Shown piece after piece: positions 1 through 19,834 of a DNA stretch of 64,000 bases. Source of the stretch: Streptomyces sp. CB01373 (GTDB lineage: Bacteria > Actinomycetota > Actinomycetes > Streptomycetales > Streptomycetaceae); NCBI RefSeq assembly GCF_002803075.1, contig NZ_NNBK01000023.1, forward strand, positions 62,001 through 126,000, given 5' to 3'. The number at the start of each line of letters is the position of its first letter. Position 1 is the first letter of the stretch. The notes beneath the pieces were generated by a model. That model saw only the letters and a program-made list of their open reading frames with translations. It did not search any database and was not told the origin of the DNA. The translations under genes were made by a program, and so were the position numbers.

Positions 1-11383
<11,383 letters not shown>

Positions 11384-11489
11384 GGCGGTATCTCCGAATG
11401 TATGGGCAGGCGTGGTGGCAGGGCGCGCCGGACCGCGCCGACAGTGGTGTCGTCACGCGGTCGGTCGGCGGGAGGGGCGGCTGCTGCGG

Positions 11490-13799
11490 TCAGGCGGCGG
11501 GTTCGCCGGCCTGGAGTTGCCATAGGGACGCGTAGAGTCCGCGCTGGGCGAGGAGTTCGTCGTGGGTGCCCTGCTCGGCCACGACCCCGCCCTTGTCCAC
11601 GACGTAGATCCGGTCGGCGTGGCGGACCGTGGAGAGCCGGTGGGCGATGATCAGCATCGTCCGGTCCGCCGCGAAGGCGCGGAGCGTGCGCTGGATGGCG
11701 GCCTCGGTCTCGTTGTCCACTGCGGAGGTGGCTTCGTCGAGGATCACGACCGGCGCGTCCTTGAGGATCGCGCGCGCCAGCGCGATCCTCTGTCGCTGAC
11801 CGCCGGAGAGCGCGGCACCGCGCTCTCCGATCACCGTCTCGTAGCCGTCCGGCAGAGATGCGACGAAGGTGTGTGCCTCGGCCTTCATGGCCGCCTCGAC
11901 CACGGCCTCGTCCGAGGCTCCGAAGCTGCCGTAACGGATGTTGTCGGCGACGGTGCCGTCGAAGAGGAAGGGGTCCTGGGCGACGAACCCGATCGCGTGG
12001 CGCAGGTCGTGCCGCGACAGCTCGCGCACGTCCCGCCCGTCGAGCAGTACGCTGCCGATGTCCGCGTTCTGGAATCGCATCAGCAGCTTGGCGATCGTGG
12101 TCTTGCCGGAGCCGGTGGCGCCGACGAGGGCGGTGACCTGCCCGGCCGGGATGGTCAGCGAGAGGTCCTCCAGCGCCGGTGGCCGATCGGGGTAGGCGAA
12201 GGTCACGCCGTCGAGGACGATCTCCCCGTGCACCTCTTCGACGTCGAGCGGTCCGCCGGTGCCATCGGTCTCGGCGGGCAGGGCGCGCAGCCGCCGGACC
12301 CGGTCGTAGGCGGTGATCGTGCGCTGGTACTGGTCGACGATGCCGCCGAGCCGGCTCATCCGCAGCAGCACCATCTGGGGCAGCCCGATCAGCGGGCTGA
12401 ACACCTCGAACGGCAGGCTGCCGTCGAGCACCGCCCGGCCGCCGATCAGCAGGGTTCCGGCCATCGAGCTGGTCGTGCAGACCCGGACGGTCTCGGCGTG
12501 GCGGATCGTGCTCCGGTCGGTCCGCCGGCTGCTGTCCTGGACCTCCCCGCTCAGCCGGTCGATGCGCTCGGCCTCGTAATCCTCGGTGCAGAAGCTCTTG
12601 ACGGTGGCACCGGCCTCCAGAGTGTTCACCAGCTGGCTGTGCAGCTTGGCCCGGTGCTCGCCGGAGACGGCGTAGTCGGCCGCGACCTTGTCCTGGTAGT
12701 GGAACGACAGCCAGGCGATGACCGGGATGGGCAGGAACGCGATCCAGGCGATCTGCGGCGCCAGCAACAGGAACAGCGGCACCAGGAGGGCCAGACCGGC
12801 GCCAAGTTGCAGCAGGTCGTTGGCCGAGGTGGCGAAGAAGGTACCGAGCTGACGGACGTCGTCGGTGAGCGCGCCGGCGATCCGGGTGGTCCGCTCGCCC
12901 TCCAGGTGTCGTAGTTCGAGGTGCTGCACGTGGGCGTATGTCCGGTTGCGCCAGTCGTGCTCGATGTCCTGGCCGAGCCGGCGCCACTGGAGGTTCGAGG
13001 CGTACGAGAGGCCCGCCACGGCGGCACAGGCGGCGGCCACCAGCCCGGCCAGACCGAAGAGTTGAGCAGACGCGGTGGTCAGGCCGAGACCGACCAGCGG
13101 AGCTGCCTGGCCCTTGATGAGGACCAGTCCGGTCCAGCCGAGGAAGGTACCGAGCGCCACCTCCGAGATCTGGCAGGCGATGGACAGGGCAGCGGCCCGG
13201 TAGAGACGGCGTCGGTGCGGTCCGACGATCTCCGGCAGGGGGTGGCGTTCGACGCGAGGCCCGGCCGCGTCCTGGGACGCGTCGACCCCTTTGCGCCAGG
13301 CCTTCCGGAGGACGGCCGCGGTCGCCGCGGCCACCCCGCCCACTGCCACCAGCTGCCTGCTCAGCGCCGATCCCCTGATCAGCGCGACCCCTGCCGCGAC
13401 CCCGCCGCCGACGGCGAGCACCGGTCGCACGACCAGTCCGCGGTCCGCCCGCGGGACCGGTGCGGCGACGGGTCGGGCCGGTGCCGGGCGTCCCACTCCG
13501 GTCGGATCCTCCGCGACCAGGGTGACGGCTTTGCAAAGGATCCGGCCGACGTCCGTGGCGCGCACCCGCGCATCGTGCCGGACGAGCACCCCGCCGGTGA
13601 CCGGGTTGGCCCGGGCCTCGGTGATCCCGGGAACGCGGCGCAGCGCGGCGGCGAGTACCTCGGCCGTCCTTGGCCGTCCGAGCACCGGCTTGACGTCCCA
13701 GCGCTGGCGGCCCGGAGTGACCGAGCGCGGACGCGCGCCCCATTCCGCGGATCGGAATCCGGCTGCGGCACCCAGTAGCGATGACATGCGTACGATCAC
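11490..13799 (-). CDS. ABC exporter (membrane domain + ATPase) with HMA-like N-terminal domain
   Basis: This 769-residue half-transporter combines a membrane domain and an ATPase. Residues about 30-95 resemble the heavy-metal-associated fold found at the N-terminus of some P-type ATPases (RRVPGITEARANPVTGGVLV), but the usual CxxC pair is absent. A hydrophobic stretch follows, then an exporter-type membrane domain at about 190-480. The nucleotide-binding domain has Walker A GATGSGKTT, signature LSGGQRQRIALARA, Walker B VVILDEATSAVD and the H-loop LIIAHRLS. The GTG start at 13799 has no clear ribosome site; ATG 13787 is an alternative. The gene lies between the DUF5132-type gene and the NRPS on one strand, so it may export the peptide product. 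The HMA-like domain also allows a metal-linked role. The substrate is unknown. Confidence 0.85.
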   Translation of the reverse strand: MIVRMSSLLGAAAGFRSAEWGARPRSVTPGRQRWDVKPVLGRPRTAEVLAAALRRVPGITEARANPVTGGVLVRHDARVRATDVGRILCKAVTLVAEDPTGVGRPAPARPVAAPVPRADRGLVVRPVLAVGGGVAAGVALIRGSALSRQLVAVGGVAAATAAVLRKAWRKGVDASQDAAGPRVERHPLPEIVGPHRRRLYRAAALSIACQISEVALGTFLGWTGLVLIKGQAAPLVGLGLTTASAQLFGLAGLVAAACAAVAGLSYASNLQWRRLGQDIEHDWRNRTYAHVQHLELRHLEGERTTRIAGALTDDVRQLGTFFATSANDLLQLGAGLALLVPLFLLLAPQIAWIAFLPIPVIAWLSFHYQDKVAADYAVSGEHRAKLHSQLVNTLEAGATVKSFCTEDYEAERIDRLSGEVQDSSRRTDRSTIRHAETVRVCTTSSMAGTLLIGGRAVLDGSLPFEVFSPLIGLPQMVLLRMSRLGGIVDQYQRTITAYDRVRRLRALPAETDGTGGPLDVEEVHGEIVLDGVTFAYPDRPPALEDLSLTIPAGQVTALVGATGSGKTTIAKLLMRFQNADIGSVLLDGRDVRELSRHDLRHAIGFVAQDPFLFDGTVADNIRYGSFGASDEAVVEAAMKAEAHTFVASLPDGYETVIGERGAALSGGQRQRIALARAILKDAPVVILDEATSAVDNETEAAIQRTLRAFAADRTMLIIAHRLSTVRHADRIYVVDKGGVVAEQGTHDELLAQRGLYASLWQLQAGEPAA

Positions 13800-13998
13800 C
13801 TGTTTACGGAGGTCACGGGTAGTCCGTCAACGGGCGCGGCGGAATTCGGCGCGCGACGGATTACTGCGACGGAGTGGAAAGTCCGAAAGGGGGCAGAAGC
13901 GCGACCGAAAGGCCCACGGCCGACCGCCGCGAGGACCCGTCTTCAGAGGTCGGCAGGAAGAAGCGCCGAAGCGGCGGGCCGGGCAGCGCATCAGGGCG

Positions 13999-14313
13999 TC
14001 ACCGCGACGCCTTCCCGGGGGCGGCGGTCGCACGGGTCTTCGGAGTCCTGGCCCCGTCCTTCTCGCCGTTCGAGGCCGCACCCTCGGTAGGCCGGTGGCC
14101 GTCACCGGCGGCGTTCTGCGCCGCCATCATGTCGGCAGCCACGTCGACCGCGAGGTCGTGGATGTTCTCTCCGGCCTCATGGGCCGCCTTCTTCACCTCC
14201 ATGACAAGACCGACGGACGTCGTGACGACACCGCGCACCAGCGGCTTGAAGACACGCCTGGCCAGTGGCACGACGATGAGACCGATCAGAAACGGTGGAA
14301 CGACGGGCGGCAT
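13999..14313 (-). CDS. DUF5132-type small membrane protein
   Basis: This 104-residue protein has an N-terminal hydrophobic segment (PPFLIGLIVVPLARRV). An amphipathic helical stretch follows (VKKAAHEAGENIHDLAVDV), then a polar, basic tail rich in Ala, Thr and Lys. The pattern matches DUF5132/DUF1490-like proteins, which in actinobacteria often sit beside metal P-type ATPases with HMA domains. Here the downstream neighbour is instead an ABC exporter with an HMA-like N-terminus, so the pairing is suggestive. ATG 14313 is preceded by GGAG four bases away. It lies 199 nt upstream of the ABC gene on the same strand and could be the first gene of that transcript. Its molecular function is unknown. 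Confidence 0.7.
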   Translation of the reverse strand: MPPVVPPFLIGLIVVPLARRVFKPLVRGVVTTSVGLVMEVKKAAHEAGENIHDLAVDVAADMMAAQNAAGDGHRPTEGAASNGEKDGARTPKTRATAAPGKASR

Positions 14314-14508
14314 GATGCTCCAACTTCTCTACGCAGATGTATGACAGCGGACCCAGGGCACTGCGAACCCCGGAGCACGCACAGCGGAGGGAAGACGGAA
14401 GCACCCATTTTCGGAATTCTCGATATCCCGTGCCGGACTCCCTGCCGGGTTGAATTCCTTGTCGATGAGGTAAACCGTCCGCTCATCGATCACCGTAGTC
14501 CAGTCATG

Positions 14509-14536
14509 CCCGTCGAGACCAAACGGTCTCGACGGG
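14509..14536. terminator. Perfect 12-bp hairpin, possible terminator or operator
   Basis: Arms CCCGTCGAGACC (14509-14520) and GGTCTCGACGGG (14525-14536) are perfectly complementary, with a 4-base AAAC loop and TTTC on the right. It lies in the divergent region between the DUF5132-type gene and the ligase gene. No plus-strand gene ends just before it, so it could insulate the two transcripts or act as an operator. Confidence 0.55.
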
Positions 14537-14544
14537 TTTCACTC

Positions 14545-14808
14545 ATGCGAGTGCTATCCATGTTCGGACCGCTACGGATTGCGGTAGGCGAATCCACCAA
14601 GCGAAGCGCTTTTCTAATTTACCTATTACTGGTGATCGCCTTCATGACGACTGCCGAGTTCGCGCGGCGCACGCCGAGCACGAAGCGGCGAGGGTCTCCC
14701 ACCGCGGTCCGGCTGACGCCGTACGCACCCGACGACCTCGACCGCACACTCCGCAGCGAGTTGCGCAAGATCCGGCGGAGACTTCCCACGCCCGCGCCTG
14801 CGTCCTGA
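14545..14808 (+). CDS. Possible small hypothetical protein (87 or 54 residues)
   Basis: The frame is open from ATG 14545, with an internal ATG at 14644. The first third uses AT-rich codons, including CTA and TTA, that are unlike this genome. From 14644 onward about 85 percent of third positions are G or C, so the shorter 54-residue form (MTTAEFARRTPSTKRR...) is the better candidate. GGTGAT seven bases upstream of 14644 could be a weak ribosome site. No family is recognised. It ends 32 nt before the ligase gene on the same strand. A minus-strand frame over the same stretch is also open, so the call is uncertain. Confidence 0.3.
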   Translation: MRVLSMFGPLRIAVGESTKRSAFLIYLLLVIAFMTTAEFARRTPSTKRRGSPTAVRLTPYAPDDLDRTLRSELRKIRRRLPTPAPAS

Positions 14809-14840
14809 GTCACGTCTCAGCTCCGACCACTCACGGACGA

Positions 14841-16238
14841 GTGAACTCCCAGCCGGCCACTGGCGCACCGGCTGCTGCGGACGCCAGCATGGCCGGCATG
14901 GCCACCACGCACCCCCGAGCTGAGCGGGCCGCCCAGGCCCGAGCGGCCGAAGCCCAGCTCGCCGCCGACGGAATCGACGGGGTGGTGTTCGGCTGGGTCG
15001 ACAACGCCGGGCTCACCCGGGTGAAGTCCGTCCCGCTCGCCCAGCTCGAACACGCCGCGGAGTACGGCGTCGGCGCCGTACCCTGCTTCGACGTCTCCCT
15101 GGTGGACGACTCCTTCACCACTGCGCCTTCGAGTACCGGCCCGGTGGGCGACCTGCGGCTCGTCCCCGACCTCGACCGGCTCACCCCGCTCGCCGCCCAG
15201 CCCGGCTGGGCCTGGGCCCCGGCAGACCGTTACGCCCAGGACGGCACCCCGCACCCCGGCTGCCAGCGCCGATTCGCCCACCAGGTAAGCGAGGCCATCG
15301 AGCGGCGCGGGCTTTCCGTGCGAGCCGGGATCGAGGTCGAGTGGGTGGTGGCCGACGCCGCCGGGGCGCCCGCGACGCTCGCGCCCGCGTACGGGATGAC
15401 CCGCTTCGTCGAGCACTCCGGCTACCTGCGGGAGGTGCTGCGCGCCCTCACCGCTCAGGGGCTGGCCGTGCTCCAGCTCCACCCCGAGTACGCCGCCGGG
15501 CAGTTCGAGGTCTCGGTCGCCGCCGAGGGGCCGGTCGAGGCGGCCGACACCACGATGCTGGTGCGCCACACCATCCGGTCCGTCTCCGCCCGGCACGGCC
15601 TGCGCGTCTCGTACGCGCCCGTCTTCACCGAGGGCTCGGTCGGCAACGGCGGCCACCTGCACATCAGCCTCTGGCGACAGGGCCGGAACCTCGGGCACGG
15701 CGGCCCCGGCCGCCACGGGCTGCACCCCGACGCCGAGCAGTTCTTCGCGGGCGTACTGGCCGAACTGCCAGCCCTGCTCGTCCTCGGCGCGCCCAGCGTC
15801 GCCTCCTACCTGCGGCTGGTCCCCTCCCGCTTCGCCGGGGCCTACCGCTGCTGGGGCCTGGAGAACCGTGAGGCGGCGCTGCGCCTGATCACCGGCTCCG
15901 CCGCCGGGCAGGCAAACGCCGAGCTCAAGTGCTTCGACGCCGCCGCCAACCCGTACCTGGAGGTCGGAGGCGTGCTGGCCGCCGGACTCGCCGGACTGGA
16001 GGCCGGCCTGCCCCTCCCGCCCGAGACCCCGAGCGACCCAGCCGCCCTCGGCGCCGCCGAGCGCCTCCCGGCGAGCCTGCCGGAGGCGATCGACGCGTAC
16101 GAGAAGTCCGCGCTGTTGCGGCAGGCGCTCGGTCCCGAGTTGTACGAGGCCGTGCTGGCCGTCCGGCGGGCGGAGGCGGAGCTGTTCGCGAGGCACACGG
16201 ATGCGGACGTCATCGAGGCCGTCCGCTGGCGCTACTGA
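14841..16238 (+). CDS. Glutamine synthetase family ligase (GlnA-like)
   Basis: This 465-residue member of the class I glutamine synthetase superfamily would catalyse ATP-dependent gamma-glutamyl transfer to ammonia or an amine. The N-terminal beta-grasp part (VVFGWVDNAGLTRVKSVPL) and the catalytic part are both present. Visible family motifs are GIEVEWVV (the metal-ligand Glu strand), NGGHLHISLW, and WGLENREAALRLI, the equivalent of the NR.AAIR nucleotide/glutamate site. It lies beside a PLP decarboxylase, a GNAT acetyltransferase and an NRPS, so amide formation on an amine such as a decarboxylated amino acid is more likely than central nitrogen assimilation; this is inference. The GTG start at 14841 is weakly supported. 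ATG 14889 or 14898 are alternatives. Confidence 0.85.
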   Translation: MNSQPATGAPAAADASMAGMATTHPRAERAAQARAAEAQLAADGIDGVVFGWVDNAGLTRVKSVPLAQLEHAAEYGVGAVPCFDVSLVDDSFTTAPSSTGPVGDLRLVPDLDRLTPLAAQPGWAWAPADRYAQDGTPHPGCQRRFAHQVSEAIERRGLSVRAGIEVEWVVADAAGAPATLAPAYGMTRFVEHSGYLREVLRALTAQGLAVLQLHPEYAAGQFEVSVAAEGPVEAADTTMLVRHTIRSVSARHGLRVSYAPVFTEGSVGNGGHLHISLWRQGRNLGHGGPGRHGLHPDAEQFFAGVLAELPALLVLGAPSVASYLRLVPSRFAGAYRCWGLENREAALRLITGSAAGQANAELKCFDAAANPYLEVGGVLAAGLAGLEAGLPLPPETPSDPAALGAAERLPASLPEAIDAYEKSALLRQALGPELYEAVLAVRRAEAELFARHTDADVIEAVRWRY

Positions 16239-16580
16239 CGAGCATCGGTTCTGATCCTCCGGCTCCCAGGCGATGAGCTGGTCGAGGAACTGCTGTTCGC
16301 CGTCACGATTCACGGAGCTCAGCAGGATGCGGCCCCGGAGGGTGAGGAGCGGTTCCTCGGCCGTGCCCGTGCCTGTGGCGGAAGCAGTCGCAGGCATGGC
16401 GTCGTCCGAGGTGAGAGAAGCGGGCCAGACGCCGTTGCCGTTCATGAGGCACCGGGTGCACTGCGCTTGGGTGCACACCGGCGATGCCCCGCTCGCGCAG
16501 CCGCGTGAGCGGCGGTGTTCCACATGCCGGAATTCACTTCATGCGGCCCTCGTCGCGAGCCCGACCGGGGCGGCTGCTGA
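16239..16580. other. Convergent intergenic region; possible truncated minus-strand ORF inside
   Basis: This 342-nt gap lies between the ends of the ligase and GNAT genes. A minus-strand frame from ATG 16445 (MNGNGVWPASLTSDDAMP...) has strongly GC-ending codons for about 70 codons. It then runs without a stop into the antisense of the ligase gene, to 14817. No clear ribosome site and no recognised family. It may be the start of a gene cut by recombination, or chance. Confidence 0.3.
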
Positions 16581-17141
16581 TCACCTCGGTGTGGGGACGC
16601 TCGTCGAGCGCGGCGAGCGGCGAGGCCCACCAGCCAGTTCCAGTGGCTTCGCCATGTAGACCGCCCCGGCGCCGTAGCCGGCGGGCAGCCCGATCTCGGG
16701 CCGGGCTCGGTAGCCCAGCCGGGACCACAGCACCTCGGAGCCGCGCACGGCGACCAGCGAGAGGGTCCGGTAGCGGGCCGCCCGCCCGGTCTCCTCCAGA
16801 TGCCGCTGCATCCGGCGGGCCAGGCCCCGGCCGCGCGCCCGCTCGGCGATCGCCAGGTCGTGGGTGTGCAGGTTGCTTCCCCGGTTGGTCTCCTGCACCG
16901 CGTCTTCCTCGGCCAGGGTCAGGTCCGGGCAGCGGAACAGCGGGTACGGCAATGCGAGCAGGTAGCCTCCGAAGCCGCCCGCGTGCTCCAGCACGAAGCA
17001 GGTCGAGGGCGAGGCGCGGTGCCGGGAGCGCAGCGTCTCCCGCCCCTCGGACAGGCCGCTCGCGGCGTAGGCGCGTTCCTCCAGCGCGACCACCTCGTCC
17101 CAGTCCTCCTCCCGAAGCAGCCGGATCCGGGTGTTGGTCAT
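16581..17141 (-). CDS. GNAT family N-acetyltransferase
   Basis: This 186-residue protein has the GNAT fold: an N-terminal TRIRLLREEDWDEVVALEE strand and helix, a central FGGYLLALPYPLF beta strand, and the acetyl-CoA binding loop seen as AIAERARGRGLARRM (R-x-x-G-x-G/A type). A C-terminal strand SEVLWSRLGYRA completes it. ATG 17141 overlaps the stop of the decarboxylase gene (ATGA), so the two are translationally coupled on the minus strand. The pairing suggests acetylation of an amine made by the decarboxylase. The acceptor is unknown. Confidence 0.85.
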   Translation of the reverse strand: MTNTRIRLLREEDWDEVVALEERAYAASGLSEGRETLRSRHRASPSTCFVLEHAGGFGGYLLALPYPLFRCPDLTLAEEDAVQETNRGSNLHTHDLAIAERARGRGLARRMQRHLEETGRAARYRTLSLVAVRGSEVLWSRLGYRARPEIGLPAGYGAGAVYMAKPLELAGGPRRSPRSTSVPTPR

Positions 17142-18457
17142 GCGTCTCCTCCGCCCAGAGCCGGGCCGCCGACGCAGGTGTACGGCAGCGGCGCGAACCC
17201 GTTGAAGCCGCGGGTGGCGTAGCCGGCGGCGTACGCGCCGCAGGAGTGGACCCACACCGGGTCGCCGGAGGCGATCGCGCGCGGAACCCGTACCAGACCG
17301 TCCTCCTGGGCGTACGCGTCGTCGCTGTCGCAGGTCGGGCCGGCCACCACGGCGTTGACGAACTGCCCGCCGGGGTGGGTGGGGAACTCCAGGCGGTACT
17401 GCAACTGGTCCATCTCGTAGAGGCCGTTGAACTTACCGCAGCTCAGGTAGAGCCAGTCCTCGCGGGTGCCGTCGAGCCGATGGCGGGAAGAGAGCCGGGC
17501 GACGTGGGCGCGGATCGCGCCGTGATCGGCGACCAGGTGGCGGCCGGGCTCCAGCAGGAAGTCCAGCGGAGCGGCGTTGACGGCGCGCAGCCGTTCCATG
17601 CCCTCGCGCATCACCACGAACATCTTGTCCAGCGGCGGTTCCAGCGGCCGGCGGCGCCGGTCGAGTACGCCGAGGGCGGGCAGTCCGCCGCCGAGGTTGA
17701 TCCGGTCCAAGGTGATGCCGTGCCGGCTGAGCGCCTCCAGGACAGCGGCCAGCGAGTCGATCGCCGCGACCCAGGCCTCGGCGGTCATCTGCTGGGAGCC
17801 GACGTGCACGGACAGACCGGAGGGCACCAGCCCGGCGGTGCGGGCGGCGCCGAGCACCCGCGGGGCGTCGCCGGGCGAGCAGCCGAACTTGCGGCTGAGG
17901 CCCCACAGCGCGCCCTCGCCGGTGGTCGCGATCCGGCAGAACACCCGAGAGCCGGGGGCGTATTCGGCGATCGCACCGACGTCCTCCAGGCAGTCGGTGG
18001 CGAAGTCGCGCACGCCCAGCCGGTAGGCCTCGGCGATGTTGCGGTCCGACTTGACGGTGTTGCCGTAGTGGATCAGCCCGGGCGCCACCCCGGTGCGCAG
18101 CGCCTGGGCGATTTCCTGCGGGCTCGCCGCGTCGAAGCCGGAGCCGAGCCGGGCGAGGTGGCCGAGCACCTCGTCCACAGGGCAGGCCTTCATCGCGAAC
18201 CGGACGGCGACGCCGGGCAGTTCGGCGCACAGGGCGGCGTACTGACGGCCGATGCCGTCCAGGTCGTAGATGATGGCGTCCTCGACGGCGGCGGCGAGCG
18301 CGGCGCGCAGGGCGGGGTGGACGCGCTGGTCGGGGAGGGGCGCGCTGGATACGTGCACGGTGGCCGGCGCGGTCGGGGCGCGGTGGCCGGTACTGCCATG
18401 GTCGGCCGTCCAGCGCGGTTCGGCGATCTGGCGCACGTCGGTGGTCTGAGGCCTCAC
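17138..18457 (-). CDS. PLP-dependent fold-III decarboxylase (ornithine/diaminopimelate/arginine decarboxylase family)
   Basis: This 439-residue member of the alanine-racemase-fold decarboxylases would remove the alpha-carboxyl of a basic or dicarboxylic amino acid using PLP. Visible features are the PLP lysine in VRFAMKACP, the SGFDAAS and HYGNTVKSD segments, the HVGSQ loop, the glycine loop NLGGGLP, the LEPGRHLV phosphate-binding region, and the C-terminal GPTCDSDD with the catalytic cysteine. The start is GTG 18457 behind GGGAG seven bases away; the frame is open further upstream into reverse transcriptase debris, which is not part of the gene. It is coupled to the GNAT gene. The substrate cannot be fixed from sequence; ornithine, lysine or diaminobutyrate are possible. 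Confidence 0.88.
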   Translation of the reverse strand: MRPQTTDVRQIAEPRWTADHGSTGHRAPTAPATVHVSSAPLPDQRVHPALRAALAAAVEDAIIYDLDGIGRQYAALCAELPGVAVRFAMKACPVDEVLGHLARLGSGFDAASPQEIAQALRTGVAPGLIHYGNTVKSDRNIAEAYRLGVRDFATDCLEDVGAIAEYAPGSRVFCRIATTGEGALWGLSRKFGCSPGDAPRVLGAARTAGLVPSGLSVHVGSQQMTAEAWVAAIDSLAAVLEALSRHGITLDRINLGGGLPALGVLDRRRRPLEPPLDKMFVVMREGMERLRAVNAAPLDFLLEPGRHLVADHGAIRAHVARLSSRHRLDGTREDWLYLSCGKFNGLYEMDQLQYRLEFPTHPGGQFVNAVVAGPTCDSDDAYAQEDGLVRVPRAIASGDPVWVHSCGAYAAGYATRGFNGFAPLPYTCVGGPALGGGDA

Positions 18458-18522
18458 GTGTGAACTCCCGGTCCGACTGGATGAATGATGCCAGGGGCTT
18501 GCTGGCACGCATGAGATGAAGC

Positions 18523-18567
18523 GAGGGAGTCCAAAGGTCGGCTGTGACGCCTGACCTGGACTCCCTC
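18523..18567. repeat. Inverted repeat upstream of the decarboxylase
   Basis: Arms GAGGGAGTCCA (18523-18533) and TGGACTCCCTC (18557-18567) pair perfectly over 11 bp; an inner GGTC/GACC pair can extend the stem. It lies 66 nt upstream of the decarboxylase start and at the end of the reverse transcriptase remnant. It could be a terminator of the old element, an attenuator, or part of intron RNA. Confidence 0.5.
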
Positions 18568-18579
18568 CACGCCGCACTC

Positions 18580-19245
18580 TATGCACTTCTGGGGCCTGCT
18601 CCTGCACCTGCTGTGCACCCTGCACGGCCTGCCCGCCGCCTTCGCGCCGACCGGCGTGAAGGCCATCCCTGTCCTCGGCCCGGCACTGACGGAACGTGAA
18701 TCCCCGCAAGAGGAGGGACGTGTGCCCGAATGAGCCGCGCCGCCTCTCGTCCTGGCAGTAGTCGAACGCGTACTGCACCGAACATGTTTACGCCGACGCG
18801 CCGGCAGACCCTTGAGGAGTCCCCCGATCCCGCTCCTGCAAGGTGCCGCCGGACAGTTGCAGCGCGCCTTGAGCCACCGCTCGACATACAAGACCACCCA
18901 AACGGCGTCGGTTTGAGCCTCCACGGCCTTGACGACCAGGTGCCGCCGGACGCTGTCGAAGAACTTCCGGATGTCGAGATCGATCACCCAGCCCTACTTC
19001 CAGCAGCGGTTCCGGCAACACCCCAACGCGTCATGGGGCGACCGTCATGCCCGGTACCCGTACGAGTCCGGGTGGGACACCGGCTCCACGCGCCTCGCCA
19101 GATGCCTGGCCACCACGATCCAGGCAACCCGATCGGCGACTGCCGGAACGCCGAGCATTCTCGGGCGGCCGCCGTGCTGCTCGGGAATCTCCACCCACAG
19201 GGCCGGCAACCGGGCGAGATTCGAGGCGCCAGCGGTACCCCACCG
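18580..19245 (-). pseudogene. Group II intron reverse transcriptase/maturase, degraded
   Basis: Pieces of a group II intron-encoded reverse transcriptase occur in order but in different frames. They are WVEIPEQHGGRPRMLGVP and VADRVAWIVVARHLARRVEP (19240-19050), HPDSYGYR, VIDLDIRKFFDSV (about 18985), RDRGTPQGSA (about 18805), then YAFD directly joined to YCQDERRRGSFGHTS and GFTFRQCRAEDRDG (about 18770-18670). Several frameshifts separate them. The segment with the YxDD catalytic motif is deleted between YAFD and YCQD. No intron domain V was found. The protein cannot be active. Confidence 0.8.
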
Positions 19246-19400
19246 GGGCCGGCAGCGCCCGGGGGCTGCGTTCACCGGCGACAAGTGCACCGAGCATGAC
19301 CCGATTCGTTACGCCGAGGAGATCCGAGACCACGCTGGACAGTTTGGTCTGCGCGTCCTGGAGTCTCTCGTTGAGTGAGGTCAGCGGGGTCGCCCGTGTC
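19246..19400 (-). pseudogene. IS110-family transposase fragment
   Basis: The minus-strand frame reads LNERLQDAQTKLSSVVSDLL, then GVTNRVMLGALVAGER. This matches the segment just after the N-terminal DEDD domain of IS110/IS1111 transposases (KLSSVASDILGVSGRAMLEALIAGER in the family). It has no start, no catalytic residues and no C-terminal serine domain. It is joined directly to the reverse transcriptase remnant, so one element probably landed in the other and both decayed. Confidence 0.65.
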
Positions 19401-19461
19401 CGGCGTGATGCCCGTCTCGTTGCGGTAGCTGGTTGATCGGCTGGCGTGAGAGGTGGGTCGG

Positions 19462-19720
19462 ATGAGCTGCGATGAGGTACCGCGGCGGCTGCGGGAGCGG
19501 GAGGCGGCTTGTCACAGCGAAGCCGAGCGGCATCGGGCCGAGGCTGAGCGGATCACGGTCCTGCTGGCGATCGGCGAGCAGGAGCCGGGCCGTATCTCAA
19601 CGGCGTGCGAGGTCGTCGGTGAACAGCCGTGAATCGAGACGGTGTTGGTATCCCCTGCTGATGCAGACTCCGGGCGGGTTGTTCACTCTGACGCATGGCG
19701 CGGTCGCGGCGAGCGGATGA
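19462..19720 (+). pseudogene. Remnant of a small HTH protein associated with IS elements
   Basis: ATG 19462 opens a 56-codon frame (SCDEVPRRLREREAACHSEA..., ending EVVGEQP then stop). This is the coiled-coil start of a family of small Streptomyces proteins that continue into a winged-helix domain. A second frame nearby gives GGLFTLTHGAVAASG, resembling that family's C-terminus. The middle is missing, so the gene looks broken by deletion and frameshift. It lies between two transposase fragments. Confidence 0.4.
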
Positions 19721-19834
19721 ACGTGCTGCAAGAGGAAGGTCTTCTCCTCGTCGGCCGGGTTGCTCCGCCTGACCCCGCTGGAAAGAAGATGAGGGCCCGT
19801 ACCCAGGAGACACTGGAGAACTACGCCACGGGCA

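Noticed and set aside
14817..16523. 568-codon minus-strand frame
   Set aside because: Most of it is antisense of the ligase gene, which has clear glutamine synthetase motifs. Only the first 60-70 codons are kept as a possible remnant.
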